Part shown: piece after piece, positions 10,922 to 19,170 of the stretch
Layout: every line of letters starts with the position of its first letter
Position numbering within the stretch: the stretch's first letter is position 1
Source: Paraburkholderia phytofirmans OLGA172
GTDB taxonomy: Bacteria; Pseudomonadota; Gammaproteobacteria; Burkholderiales; Burkholderiaceae
Assembly: GCF_001634365.1 (NCBI RefSeq)
Contig: NZ_CP014578.1
Location: forward strand, 1 to 64,000
DNA: 64,000 nucleotides
Reading direction: 5' to 3'
The notes under the pieces: model-generated
Database searches by the model: none
Seen by the model: the letters and a program-made list of their open reading frames with translations, nothing else
What the model was told of the DNA's origin: nothing
Position numbers and translations under genes: made by a program

Positions 10922-12765
10922 GCCTGGTTCTCGCCTATGCACCCCGGGACGACGAGTCCGGAATGGGTTACTACCGACGCCTCGCCGCAGACAATGCACT
11001 TTTCAATTGGCGCGACCTGGCAACTACAGCGGGTGTCGAGCGGAATCGTCGAGCCTTGTTGACGCGCACGGACGACGTAGCCCGTAACCTCGGCCTGGAA
11101 CCAGCATGGACCGAATTTGCCCGACAGCAGGAAAACCTCTGCCGGGGTTGGGGACGTCTGCACCGTGCGCAATCTGACACCGTGTGTCCTGCGTGTCTGG
11201 CTGAATCGCCTTACCTGCGACACCACTGGGAACACGCCTATGTCACGGCATGTCCGCGGCATCGAATCCTGCTGGTCGACCAGTGCAACGCCTGCGGGAC
11301 GCACCTGTCGCCGGAGCGGCTCTACGTTGGGCTGTGCGCGTGCGGTCATGACCTGAGCAGGCTCCCGCGTGTGCCGGCGACCCGGGGCCAGCAGTGGCTG
11401 TCGACGCTGATTGGGAGCAACGGGCAGCAGTCTGGGAGCGTGAAGCCGCTTCTGCACGGCGTGGACATCAATGTGCTGGTGAAGGTGATTCGCACGCTCT
11501 GCCAATATGCGCACCCGGCGCGCCCAGGGTTGCCGCGCGGCGCGGCATTGCCGAAACTCGTCACCGAAGCGGTCGAATTTCTCTCGCCGCTCGAAGGCTT
11601 GCTGGCCGACTGGCCGACGGGTTTCCGCAATCACGTCGAGCAGCGCATTGCCGCCGGTCGCAAGGATGCCCGCACGCTGAACACGTTGCTCGGTGACTGG
11701 TACATCAGTCTGCGCAAGCTTTGCCAGGGCACGACGCTCGAGCCTCTGCTCCAAATCATCATCGACGTCGCTGCCCGGAAGTCCGATTGTGTCCTGGGCC
11801 TGGATTCGGCCAAAGAAATGGCCGAGGATGCAACCGGATACACGCGCGCGCCGGATGCCGCGAAGGCCATCGGCGTCAGCGTTTCACGTCTGCATGACTC
11901 CATTGTCGCTGGCGAGTGCGAGCACCGCGCACGGCGCACTGGCACACGTGGCCAGTTGTTCGAAATTCCTTGCGCTGAGGTTGAACGCATCCAGCGGCAA
12001 CGCGCCGGCTGGATTGCCGACATCAATGCCTGCGAATTGTTGGGTGTTCCACCCGTCGTGCTCGAGCGCATGAAAGCAGCCGGTGTTATCCGGTCAGACG
12101 TCCGCTGGCGCGAAGACCTGATGAAGGGCGGTCCGGTTGAGCGCCAATCCATCACGGATTTATTTGAGCGTGTGGAAAGTTGGGCTCAACCCGCTGCGGT
12201 GGCCGACGATTCGACGCTCACATGGGCGGAGCTGACAAGCCGGCGTATGGGGGACCGACGGGCTATCGAGCAACTGATGCAGGCCATCGCAGGCGGCAAG
12301 GTGAAAGCCGTCGTACGTGGTCGGACGCTGGGCGAAATGTCCGTCCTGAGGTCGGATGTATCGCAGTATTTCGGCACGCCGCTGCTCGAGGCCGGCATGT
12401 CGATTCAACAACTGGCCAAAGCGACCGGTTGGAAGTGGGAGTCCATCCAGCACTGGGTGGACGAGGGGCTGCTGGCGTCGGAGCGGATTCAGCGCCGTGG
12501 CCAGCTTTGCCGCGTCGTGCTGCCGCATCAGTTGCTGGAGTTCCGGCAAGCCTATGTTCCGCTGGCAGACCTCGCTCGTGGCATGGGTACGAGGTCGTCA
12601 GCGCTGTCGCGCTTGCTGCCCGACGTCGAACTGGTCGGTGCGAAACAGCTTCCTGATGGCGCCATGCGGGGCGCGCTGATTCGTATCGCCGACCTCGGCC
12701 GGCTGGCGGTTATCGGTGCGAGAGCTGGGCGCGACCTCTTTGTGCCCGCATCGTTGACGCCATGA
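10918..12765 (+). CDS. tniQ: TniQ/TnsD-family target selector
   Basis: TniQ proteins choose the insertion site. The 615-aa product begins with the TniQ domain, whose zinc-binding pattern is visible: CPACL near residue 89, then ACPRH, CNACG and CACGH. The C-terminal half holds several helix-turn-helix segments, including GMSIQQLAKATGWKWESIQ near residue 492, as in TnsD proteins that read a fixed chromosomal site. No TnsE and no Cas genes are present, so site-specific targeting through this protein is the simplest reading. Relics of a related tniQ lie at 17127-17368 and around 14739-14835. Confidence 0.88.
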   Translation: MSLVLAYAPRDDESGMGYYRRLAADNALFNWRDLATTAGVERNRRALLTRTDDVARNLGLEPAWTEFARQQENLCRGWGRLHRAQSDTVCPACLAESPYLRHHWEHAYVTACPRHRILLVDQCNACGTHLSPERLYVGLCACGHDLSRLPRVPATRGQQWLSTLIGSNGQQSGSVKPLLHGVDINVLVKVIRTLCQYAHPARPGLPRGAALPKLVTEAVEFLSPLEGLLADWPTGFRNHVEQRIAAGRKDARTLNTLLGDWYISLRKLCQGTTLEPLLQIIIDVAARKSDCVLGLDSAKEMAEDATGYTRAPDAAKAIGVSVSRLHDSIVAGECEHRARRTGTRGQLFEIPCAEVERIQRQRAGWIADINACELLGVPPVVLERMKAAGVIRSDVRWREDLMKGGPVERQSITDLFERVESWAQPAAVADDSTLTWAELTSRRMGDRRAIEQLMQAIAGGKVKAVVRGRTLGEMSVLRSDVSQYFGTPLLEAGMSIQQLAKATGWKWESIQHWVDEGLLASERIQRRGQLCRVVLPHQLLEFRQAYVPLADLARGMGTRSSALSRLLPDVELVGAKQLPDGAMRGALIRIADLGRLAVIGARAGRDLFVPASLTP

Positions 12766-12796
12766 GCCGGCGAGCGATACGTCGAACCACCTCCGT

Positions 12797-12829
12797 GTGC
12801 CGACCGGCAATGTGTGCGCCGGTCGGCAC
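12797..12829 (+). terminator. 12-bp perfect stem-loop after tniQ
   Basis: GTGCCGACCGGC (12797-12808) pairs perfectly with GCCGGTCGGCAC (12818-12829) around a 9-nt loop, 31 nt past the tniQ stop. There is no T-run. It may cut or attenuate transcription from the tns operon into cargo. A decayed copy of the same region lies near 14758-14830. Confidence 0.5.
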
Positions 12830-12907
12830 GTGGTTGGGCTCGCATGTAGTGCCGCCACGTCCACGACAGAACCGAAAGGTATGACTTTCCACCACCAGGA
12901 GACTGCG

Positions 12908-13243
12908 ATGCCTATCTGGAGACCACGCCCCGCTTCCGAATTGCCGAGGATTCCGTTGTCTCGATGGCGCCTATTCGAGACGGAGGACGGGAGCCGGCAT
13001 TTCGTTGGCGTCGATATGTTTGACTCGTCGGGGCGCGTCAGCTCCCCGATAGTGACGTTCGACCCGGTCACTTTGCAGGGTACGACTCAGACAAGGCGTA
13101 TTTATGAGCTGGTCGGCAGGAAAGGCTCGTCATCGAAGGTTGACTACGTCTGGATGCGGTGGTGCGAACTGTACGAGGTCACGTCGTACACCGACGTCGC
13201 CGAACGTCTGCTTGACGGAGCTGATGATGACGACCCCACATGA
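12908..13243 (+). CDS. hypothetical cargo protein, 111 aa
   Basis: Function not recognised. The start at 12908 is set by AGGAGA about 7 nt upstream and gives MPIWRPRPASELPRIPLSRW. The sequence has the features of a small soluble beta-rich protein: LFETEDGSRHFVGVDM, GRVSSPIVTFDP, RRIYELVG and DYVWMRWCELYEV, with an acidic tail (GADDDD). Similar short proteins occur beside recombination genes in proteobacterial mobile elements, but I know no defined activity. It is the first gene after the tns operon and overlaps the next gene by 20 nt. Confidence 0.7.
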   Translation: MPIWRPRPASELPRIPLSRWRLFETEDGSRHFVGVDMFDSSGRVSSPIVTFDPVTLQGTTQTRRIYELVGRKGSSSKVDYVWMRWCELYEVTSYTDVAERLLDGADDDDPT

Positions 13244-13541
13244 GCGCACGAAAGCCGTGACTGATACGCGCGAGCTGTTGCAGATGCTCGCGTCTGCCGA
13301 AGAGATAACCATCGACGGCCTTGTCCAGTCGGTGGCGCTAGGCCTGCTCAGGCACTACCCGCTCGACATCGACCTCGATGTGTCGGCCGCAGCATTACCC
13401 GGAATCTGGGCCGCACCGAAACACCGGCGGGTGGGCTCAACAGCAGCCCCAGAATGTCAAAGAGGCTCCCCCGGCCGGCTCGATTCTGACGATATAAGCA
13501 ATCAAGGAGAAGATGATGACCGGACGGCATCTGGTTCCTGA
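13224..13541 (+). CDS. hypothetical small protein, 105 aa
   Basis: Function not recognised. ATG at 13224 (or 13227) follows ACGGAG. The first 60 residues look protein-like (TRELLQMLASAEEITIDGL, LLRHYPLDIDLDVSA). The last 40 are low-complexity, and they run through the start region of the next gene, which overlaps by 29 nt. It may be a real cargo gene with a decayed C-terminus. Confidence 0.45.
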   Translation: MMTTPHERTKAVTDTRELLQMLASAEEITIDGLVQSVALGLLRHYPLDIDLDVSAAALPGIWAAPKHRRVGSTAAPECQRGSPGRLDSDDISNQGEDDDRTASGS

Positions 13542-13896
13542 CGATTTCCCGAAAGAGCCGGCGCCTGGAGCTTTGCCCGGCGCGCAGCCCAAGCTTCTCG
13601 TGCGCGAGATAGACGGGCGATATCACACCGGTCTTACAGACGAAGAGCTGTGGACACGTTATGACGCGTGCGAGGACCTTGCCGGTCAGCTCACGGAGTA
13701 CGCGTCGCGAAAGATGTCTGCGTCTGGCCTGTCGCTGGACGACGCATTGGCGCGGGTCGAGAAAGGTCTGAAAGCGAAAGTCGGTGCCGGCAAGTGGGAT
13801 TTTTCGCGCGGCGAGATGGCCTGGCTGATGAAGCGCACGCGTGAGCTACTGCTGGCTGCAGCGAATGGCGAAGGAAGCGGGAATGCGAGCGATTGA
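13513..13896 (+). CDS. hypothetical cargo protein, 127 aa
   Basis: Function not recognised. A strong AAGGAGA lies just upstream of the start ATGATG (13513 and 13516), so the gene is well supported. The sequence is soluble and mostly helical: LTDEELWTRYDACEDLAGQL, KMSASGLSLDDALARVEKGL and KWDFSRGEMAWLMKRTRELL. It follows the two small genes after tniQ in the same direction and probably belongs to the same cargo operon. Confidence 0.7.
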   Translation: MMTGRHLVPDDFPKEPAPGALPGAQPKLLVREIDGRYHTGLTDEELWTRYDACEDLAGQLTEYASRKMSASGLSLDDALARVEKGLKAKVGAGKWDFSRGEMAWLMKRTRELLLAAANGEGSGNASD

Positions 13897-14036
13897 CTTT
13901 ACGGGCGTCAGAAATCTTCGCGCTGGCGGGTAGGCCGATGTTCACATCCGCTACCGCCGTATCGGCGTTGGACGACCAGCGAAGGGTCCTGGCGCCGAAA
14001 TGTCCCGGAAGATTCCGGAATCAGAGGAGGTAAAAC

Positions 14037-14189
14037 GTGAAGCGGCTCAATCGCTTTTCTGAATGGCTACTGCACTTCCCTTCATCACAGAAGAACATCG
14101 ACCGCGTCGCGATGTGGTTCGGTGGCGGCGTCTCGGTGCTTGCAGCGACATTTACCGTCGCTGTCATTGTCATGCCGCTGCGCAGATGA
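14037..14189 (+). CDS. 50-aa single-span membrane protein (GTG start)
   Basis: A GTG codon at 14037 lies 6 nt after a very good GGAGGT (14025-14030). The 50-residue frame starts MKRLNRFSEW and ends MPLRR before a TGA. Residues about 27-47 are hydrophobic (AMWFGGGVSVLAATF, then TVAVIVM), flanked by positive charges, which fits one membrane helix with a short tail. Function unknown. The strong translation signal and the correct placement of start, helix and stop argue that it is real. It resembles the tiny membrane proteins often carried as cargo in mobile elements. Confidence 0.6.
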   Translation: MKRLNRFSEWLLHFPSSQKNIDRVAMWFGGGVSVLAATFTVAVIVMPLRR

Positions 14190-14313
14190 GCTATGTCAGC
14201 GAACGACATGGGCGTCGACGGCTTCCCAAAATCTCTTTGCGAATAGGCAGGCCAACCAACGATGTCCGGCCGCCTGACCGTGCAACCAACCCGTCACGAC
14301 GGAGGAGGGAAAT

Positions 14314-14517
14314 ATGCTTTCGGAAAATAATCTGGACCTTGAGATTGCGCTTCAGAAGATTCACGAACTGTCCATGGCGGACGGTGATTTAGGGTACGGA
14401 TACTGGTACGCAGTTGGTCAGCTTCTACGCCGGGCAGCCGGTATGCAAGCCGAAATAAATTTTCTCGCAAAGGAGTTGGAACGATGTCGCGCGATGCTTG
14501 CTCGCAACTCTGGTTGA
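14314..14517 (+). CDS. small helical protein, 67 aa
   Basis: Function not recognised. ATG at 14314 follows GGAGGAGGG about 7 nt upstream. The sequence is a likely amphipathic helix or coiled coil (LDLEIALQKIHELSMADGDL, then AGMQAEINFLAKELERCRAM). It is the last credible gene before the degraded zone, in the same orientation as the tns operon and its cargo. Confidence 0.6.
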   Translation: MLSENNLDLEIALQKIHELSMADGDLGYGYWYAVGQLLRRAAGMQAEINFLAKELERCRAMLARNSG

Positions 14518-14657
14518 AAGTCGCGTCATGGCCCCTTGGCTATCTGATTGAGTTCGCAACTGACTGATTTCTCTTCATCAGTCTTCGCCTCTAAGCGACC
14601 GCGCTCATCTCGCAGCGCGTCGCACGGGATGTGGACCGCCGCTATGTCAGGGTTCGA

Positions 14658-14738
14658 CTAGAGGACCGCACTGAATTGCTGCTAGTCGAGAGAAATGGTT
14701 GCAATGATGGACTCGAACTCCACCATCAAATCCGGATG
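14658..14738 (-). repeat. 81-bp direct repeat, copy 1 (relic of parB 3' end)
   Basis: It matches 17369-17449 at 76 of 81 positions by eye. In the reading frame of the parB-like gene this copy has a CAG-to-TAG change, so it encodes an interrupted version of the last 26 residues and is a non-coding relic. Confidence 0.75.
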
Positions 14739-14835
14739 AGCGATACTCCGAACCGCGTGCGTGTCCCGGCAGGCGATTTATGCGCCGGTGGAAACATGGT
14801 TGGGCCGCACTTATACGTAGCAACACGTGGGTCGT
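14739..14835 (+). pseudogene. relic of a tniQ 3' flank
   Basis: The order of short matches AGCGATAC, CGAACC, CGTGT, TGCGCCGGT, TGGTTGGGC and TAG is shared with 12763-12860, the end and downstream flank of tniQ. The stem-loop present there is decayed here. It begins exactly where similarity to the parB relic stops. Confidence 0.45.
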
Positions 14836-15499
14836 TTGGGGTATCGGCAATCCGGAGAACTGCGTCAATACGTTAAAAACTCGAAGTTTGAGTTTAGCGA
14901 CCAACGCGAGCCGTCTTCGTAGCAGCGCGTTGACGAACCGAGCAACTAGTTCGGTTTTGTTGGCGCGGCATGCACTCACCTGAGGTGTGCTTGTGGAATG
15001 CGTCAGCCCCCGTGGACACAACTCCGTCGCCATATGAGCCATATTGTTGCAAGCGACGATACCTCACTGCGTTGTTTGAGTCCGATTTGCTGGGACATTC
15101 GCTCACGCGCCCGACGTCGAACTTGTGAAAGCCGTCGACCGGAGCCGACGGCCGCCATGGCGCGTCATACGAACCCGCTGTGTTCCATGCCGTAATTGTC
15201 CGTCTCGCTGGGCTTGAACTGCGGCGCGTCTGAAAGCGTCGGACGACGCGGTTTCAGAATCAACAGTCAGGGAAATAGATGTATTGGTTGCGGTTTATCA
15301 GTTCGGCCGAAAAACCTTTCGGTGCAGGCTCTGCAGGCCGAAGCTTCACTAACTCATTCGGAAGATGGTGAACGGCGGTGCGGAAATGCACATCCGCCGA
15401 CGTATCGAATTGCGATGGATTGGCGAAATCCAAACGGGAAAACGTCGCGAAGCCGCTCATAAACTTGCCCATATCGGAACTCGCCATGATTGCCTCTAG

Positions 15500-16709
15500 G
15501 GAAACACTGATCAATAGACCAATCGCCCAGGTCGTAGGCGAGATGGCGTGGAATTTTCTGGATGACGAAGTGAATGAGCATCGATTTCGGTGAAATTAGC
15601 TCGGGAACAAGCCTCACTTCTCCCGTTTTTCAGACACATGACGGATTGCTCCCATGAGCCGACAGCAGCTGATTTTTCGCGATCACCAGATTCGCCAGCG
15701 CGAACAGGCTGAACAGCTGTGCCGTGTTCTTGGCCAGCCCCTTGTAGCGAACCTTGCGATGACGGAACAGGTTCTTCACGACATGAAACGGATGCTCGAC
15801 CCGCGCGCGGATCTGCGCCTTGGTTCGCTCGACCGCGATCACCAGGTCCTTCAGCGGACCTTCCTGCATCGCCTTGATCTTGCCGCGCTTGGCCGCCACG
15901 CGCCATTTCACCGGTTTGCCCTTCATCTCGTCGCGTTTGTCCACGCCGATGTAGCCCGCATCGCCAAACGCTTCCTCCTCATGCCCGTGCAGCAGGGCAT
16001 GGGCCTGCGACACATCCGACACGTTGGCCGCCGTGCCCACCACGCTATGCACCAGCCCCGAATCGGCGTCGACACCAACGTGCGCCTTCATACCGAAGTG
16101 CCATTCGTTTCCCTTCTTCGTCTGATGCATCTCCGGGTCGCGGCTCTTTGCGGCGTTCTTGGTCGACGGCGGCGCTTCGATGATCGTCGCGTCGACCAGC
16201 GTGCCTTCTTTCATCATCAGCCCACGCTCACACAGCGAGATGCCGATCTCGTCGAACAACTTCCGCGTAAGCTCATGCTCGATCAGCAGACGCCGAAACT
16301 TCAACAGTGTGGTCGCATCCGGCACGTTCTCGACCGCCAGATCAATGCCGGCGAAGGCTCGCATCGCAATGCTGTCGTACAGCGCGTCTTCCAGACCTTC
16401 GTCCGACAACCCGTACCACTGCTGCAGGAAGTAGATTCGCAGCATCCGCTCCGGGCCAATCGGCGGCCGGCCTCGCTCGCCCTTCGGATAGTGCGGCTCA
16501 ATGACCGACAACAGTCGCGACCAAGGGACGACCTTCTCCATCTCGGCCAGAAAGCGTTGACGCTTGGTCACGCGCTTCTTGCCCGCACTTTCCGCTTCCG
16601 CAAAACCGATCTGCCGCTTCATCGTCGTGGGTCTGCTCCTTGAACTTCTTTCTACAACGTCCTCGGCTACGTCATCGATGACCGCCGAGTTGAATAAATC
16701 AGCGTTTCC
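15500..16709 (-). mobile_element. IS5-family insertion sequence, 1210 bp, copy A
   Basis: Terminal inverted repeats read GGAAACACTGATCAAT on the left and GGAAACGCTGATTTAT on the right (reverse complement). They are flanked by a CTAG duplication at 15496-15499 and 16710-16713. CTAG fits the YTAR target preference of the IS5 subgroup. One transposase gene fills the element. Confidence 0.9.
15630..16622 (-). CDS. IS5-family transposase (copy A)
   Basis: A 330-aa DDE transposase that moves the surrounding IS. It has the IS5 N-terminal part (WSRLLSVIEPHYPKGERGRP, then YFLQQWYGLSDEGLEDALYD) and the catalytic residues in LVDATII (Asp), GDAGYIGVDK (Asp) and ARVEHPFHVVK (Glu). The gene looks intact and ends about 130 bp from the left repeat. 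It differs from copy B at 34891-35844, so the two are related but separate IS types. Confidence 0.93.
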   Translation of the reverse strand: MKRQIGFAEAESAGKKRVTKRQRFLAEMEKVVPWSRLLSVIEPHYPKGERGRPPIGPERMLRIYFLQQWYGLSDEGLEDALYDSIAMRAFAGIDLAVENVPDATTLLKFRRLLIEHELTRKLFDEIGISLCERGLMMKEGTLVDATIIEAPPSTKNAAKSRDPEMHQTKKGNEWHFGMKAHVGVDADSGLVHSVVGTAANVSDVSQAHALLHGHEEEAFGDAGYIGVDKRDEMKGKPVKWRVAAKRGKIKAMQEGPLKDLVIAVERTKAQIRARVEHPFHVVKNLFRHRKVRYKGLAKNTAQLFSLFALANLVIAKNQLLSAHGSNPSCV

Positions 16710-17126
16710 CTAGTGGGTCAAGTACCTCAGTCTCGATGGGAATCGAAACCCGTATGGAACCTGTGACAGTCGCGACCTCCAGTTCGTACTCGTCCAGCGC
16801 AAATATTGCCGCAGCAATCGTTGCGGGATGCGTCGTGGCCAGCAGACGCCGGTCACCACTGTCCAAGTTTCCGACGATTGCGCCTTCCGAATTCTGATAA
16901 AAGGTAAGCTTTAGCATTTCTTCTCATAGTTATACGGGACCTTCCTGCTATAGCAACTTGCGCCACGAGTAAGGAACCCATCCAGGCTGGTTCGCCGACC
17001 GCATTATCGGCAGAGATTCGACAAACTGAAGGGCGGCAGCGCTTTGCGTCAATTTCTGGTCTGCCGCTTCGACTCAATTGCTCAACCTGGAAGGCCGCTG
17101 TCGAGCCGCACGAGGGTCGCTTTTGA

Positions 17127-17368
17127 GCGAAGAAGGCCGTGGTTCGCGGGCGCCGACTTTTTCGCCGTGTGGAGGTCGCCTCGTGTTTTGGAACGCCTCT
17201 GCTTGAGGCGGGAATGTCGATTCAGCAGTTATCGAAAGTCAGTGGCTGGAAGGGGGAAAGCGTCTCGCACTGGATTGACCGGGGCCTGCTGGATTCGCAA
17301 CTGATTTCGCTGCGTGGGCAGCCGTGCAGAGTGATGATGCCGCATCAACTGCTCACGTTCAGGCCGGC
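17127..17368 (+). pseudogene. tniQ fragment
   Basis: The frame KAVVRGR, then FGTPLLEAGMSIQQLSKVSG, then HWIDRGLLDSQLIS and PCRVMMPHQLL, closely follows residues about 463-545 of the intact TniQ encoded at 10918-12765. Similarity stops abruptly at about 17368, exactly where the stop of the convergent parB-like gene begins. No start or other domains remain. It shows that a second, diverged tniQ once stood here. Confidence 0.8.
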
Positions 17369-17449
17369 CTAGAGAACCGCGCTGAATTGCTGCTGGTCGA
17401 GAGAAATGGTTGCAATGATGGACTCGAATTCCGCCATCAAATCCGGATG
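17369..17449 (-). repeat. 81-bp direct repeat, copy 2 (3' end of the parB-like gene)
   Basis: This is the intact partner of 14658-14738, in the same orientation and 2.7 kb away. It codes for the last 26 residues of the ParB-like protein and its stop codon. Confidence 0.75.
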
Positions 17450-18271
17450 GCGTTGGGTAACGTATTGCCGGACAGATTCGTTTTCGACGAGCTTCGCGAG
17501 AAACCCTTTCGCAAGCACTAGATTTAACACGTCCTGACCGTAAGTCTGTTCCACGAGCTTGTACTGCCCCTGCAGATTGCTCATTTCCCGCTCCATTTTC
17601 GCCATCTGCTCAGGGCTAACTCCGGTCAGTTTGCGCGGCTTCTTGCCCTCCACAAGCCGCGCTGCGGGCGTTGCCACCAGCAATGCCTCGGCGTAGGACA
17701 CTGAAACATTGTTCGCAGCCACCATCAGCTCAACGCATTCGACCTGCCGCGTGGGCTTCATTTTGCGAATAGCGCGAACAAGCTCCGGCGAGAACTGCCG
17801 GTCTCCGAGAAGTTCAGCCGCCTCTGGGCACACGCCGTCGAGCAGAGACATCTTCTTTATAATCTGGGATACATCCACGGAAAGAGCTTTCGCCAATCGT
17901 TCGGGCGATACGCCTCTGTCAATTACACGCCGAATCATATAGTGCTCCTGGATTGTCGAGAGGCGATTGACCCGGTTGTTATAGGTGTAGCTCTCGTCAT
18001 CGGTCGCGACAAGGCAGGCAGCCCGCTCGTGCCCCAAGTCCTGGATGGCAAGTAAGCGTAGATGCCCATCCAGCAGAACATGCTGGCCGGAAGACTGGTC
18101 CGCAGGCGTTACAGAGAGCGGTTCTATCAGGCCGACTTCCTCAATGGAGGTTCGTATCTGCTTGAATTTACGCGATTCGACCACGGATGACGGGATTCTG
18201 CGCGATGGCAAGATGCTGGAGACCGGTACCGACAACGGCTCGGGGATGAATCCAAGGGTTACGCCAGTCAT
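17369..18271 (-). CDS. ParB/RepB-like protein of the recombinase module (second)
   Basis: A ParB-type nuclease/CTPase-fold domain opens the 300-aa protein: IPSSVVESRKFKQIRTSIEE, then GLIEPLSVTP, and LLDGHLRLLAIQDLG, the usual GxRR-type box changed to DGHLR. It is followed by a HTH-like region (SPERLAKALSVDVSQIIKKM) and a C-terminal region resembling plasmid RepB. The ATG at 18271 is chosen over an upstream TTG because it overlaps the preceding stop as ATGA and has GGGAG at good spacing. It forms an operon with the first ParB-like gene and the serine recombinase. A role in DNA binding or bridging during recombination is an inference. Confidence 0.78.
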   Translation of the reverse strand: MTGVTLGFIPEPLSVPVSSILPSRRIPSSVVESRKFKQIRTSIEEVGLIEPLSVTPADQSSGQHVLLDGHLRLLAIQDLGHERAACLVATDDESYTYNNRVNRLSTIQEHYMIRRVIDRGVSPERLAKALSVDVSQIIKKMSLLDGVCPEAAELLGDRQFSPELVRAIRKMKPTRQVECVELMVAANNVSVSYAEALLVATPAARLVEGKKPRKLTGVSPEQMAKMEREMSNLQGQYKLVEQTYGQDVLNLVLAKGFLAKLVENESVRQYVTQRHPDLMAEFESIIATISLDQQQFSAVL

Positions 18272-19170
18272 GTGGCACTCCCGGTTGGCCAAACGCGTTC
18301 GGCAAGATACTTCGGCAGACTGGCCAGTCCCTCCGCGCGCAAGAGGTTGATGAAGTTCTCATCGGCGAGCAGTTGCCTCAATCCACCGACGACAAACAGC
18401 AACCGCTGTTGTGTGAATTCGGCTTTTCTGACCATGGATTTCTGACGTTCTACCTCGCGCTCGTACGTCCGCACGAGACTCGATGTCGTGACGGCGGCAG
18501 ACTTGCTCGTCATATTGTGCGCAGTGCTTCGCCCGAGTGCTTTTCTGCGCTCGATGACACGGCGAGCGTTCATCAGTTGCTTGCCCCGCAATTTGCCCGA
18601 CTCATAGGCCTCCTGGAGTGCTGCTTGCATTTCAGTATCGTCGTCGCCGGCGCCAACAATCATAAGGGCCGCATTCAGAGGGACGAGGCCTTTCTCCACC
18701 GCAACGACAAGTCTCTCTTCTCCCTGGCGCAGCAGCGTGAGGATGCCGTGAACGTAAGTCGGCGTAAGTCCTGTCTTTTCGGCAATGACCTTCGGCGCGT
18801 ATCCCTGCTCCTGCAATTGCCGAATGCCGGCAAGCCGTTCGAGTGGGCGACACTGCCGACGCGCTATGTTTTCCGTCAGACTCATCACGAACGCGTCCTC
18901 GTCGCTGACGCTTACCACGAGCGCGGGAATAGTCGCTTCCCCAAGCGAGCGGAACGCCTTCAATCGCCCCTCGCCGCAAACAAGGAGGTACTTTTCTATG
19001 CCGCTGGCCGTTGCTCGCGGCGTGACCACGATAGGTTTCTTGAGACCGATGGTCTTGATGTTGTCGACGATTTCATGGAAAACCCGAGCGTTACGTTCTC
19101 GCGGATTGATGACTTCAATCTGATTGACGGGGACCATCCGGATTTCTCCGGGCTGCTGTCGCGAGTTCAC
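18268..19170 (-). CDS. ParB/RepB-like protein of the recombinase module (first)
   Basis: A 300-aa ParB-family protein. It has IEVINPRERNARVFHEIVDN, LKKPIVVTPR, the ParB box LLVCGEGRLKAFRSLG, SLTENIARRQCRPLERLAGI, and a HTH (VIAEKTGLTPTYVHGIL). It starts with GTG inside the recombinase stop (GTGA overlap) with AGGAGAG upstream, and its own stop overlaps the next gene by 4 nt. No ParA gene is near, which argues against ordinary plasmid partition and for a module-specific function together with the recombinase. Confidence 0.8.
   Translation of the reverse strand: MNSRQQPGEIRMVPVNQIEVINPRERNARVFHEIVDNIKTIGLKKPIVVTPRATASGIEKYLLVCGEGRLKAFRSLGEATIPALVVSVSDEDAFVMSLTENIARRQCRPLERLAGIRQLQEQGYAPKVIAEKTGLTPTYVHGILTLLRQGEERLVVAVEKGLVPLNAALMIVGAGDDDTEMQAALQEAYESGKLRGKQLMNARRVIERRKALGRSTAHNMTSKSAAVTTSSLVRTYEREVERQKSMVRKAEFTQQRLLFVVGGLRQLLADENFINLLRAEGLASLPKYLAERVWPTGSAT

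Larger units (their letters stand above)
14518..15259. other. degenerate zone with parB and tniQ relics
   Basis: No intact gene is seen in these 740 bases. They hold an 81-bp copy of the 3' end of the downstream parB-like gene (14658-14738), immediately followed by sequence resembling the end and 3' flank of tniQ (14739-14835). Near 15100 there is a short match to the tniQ codons for PDVELV. The pattern points to decayed duplication and rearrangement. Confidence 0.55.
15260..16917 (-). pseudogene. 147-aa hypothetical gene split by an IS5-family insertion
   Basis: Reading down the minus strand, codons from 16917 to 16710 encode MLKLTFYQNSEGAIVGN through ETEVLDPL. After removal of the IS and one copy of the CTAG duplication the frame continues from 15495 as EAIMASSDMG through YIYFPDC, with a stop at 15260-15262. 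The joined frame is exactly 148 codons (147 aa plus stop), and the last sense codon before the IS and the first after it share the same frame. GAGAAG precedes the ATG at 16917. The product has no family I recognise. Its intact frame apart from the IS suggests a recent insertion. Confidence 0.8.

Noticed and set aside
7132..12765. CRISPR-associated transposon
   Set aside because: No cas genes and no repeat-spacer array are visible near the tns operon; the long TnsD-like TniQ points to fixed-site targeting.
15060..15200. Further tniQ tail relic (CCCGACGTCGAACT matching the PDVELV codons)
   Set aside because: The match is only 14 bases with weak continuation, not enough for a feature.
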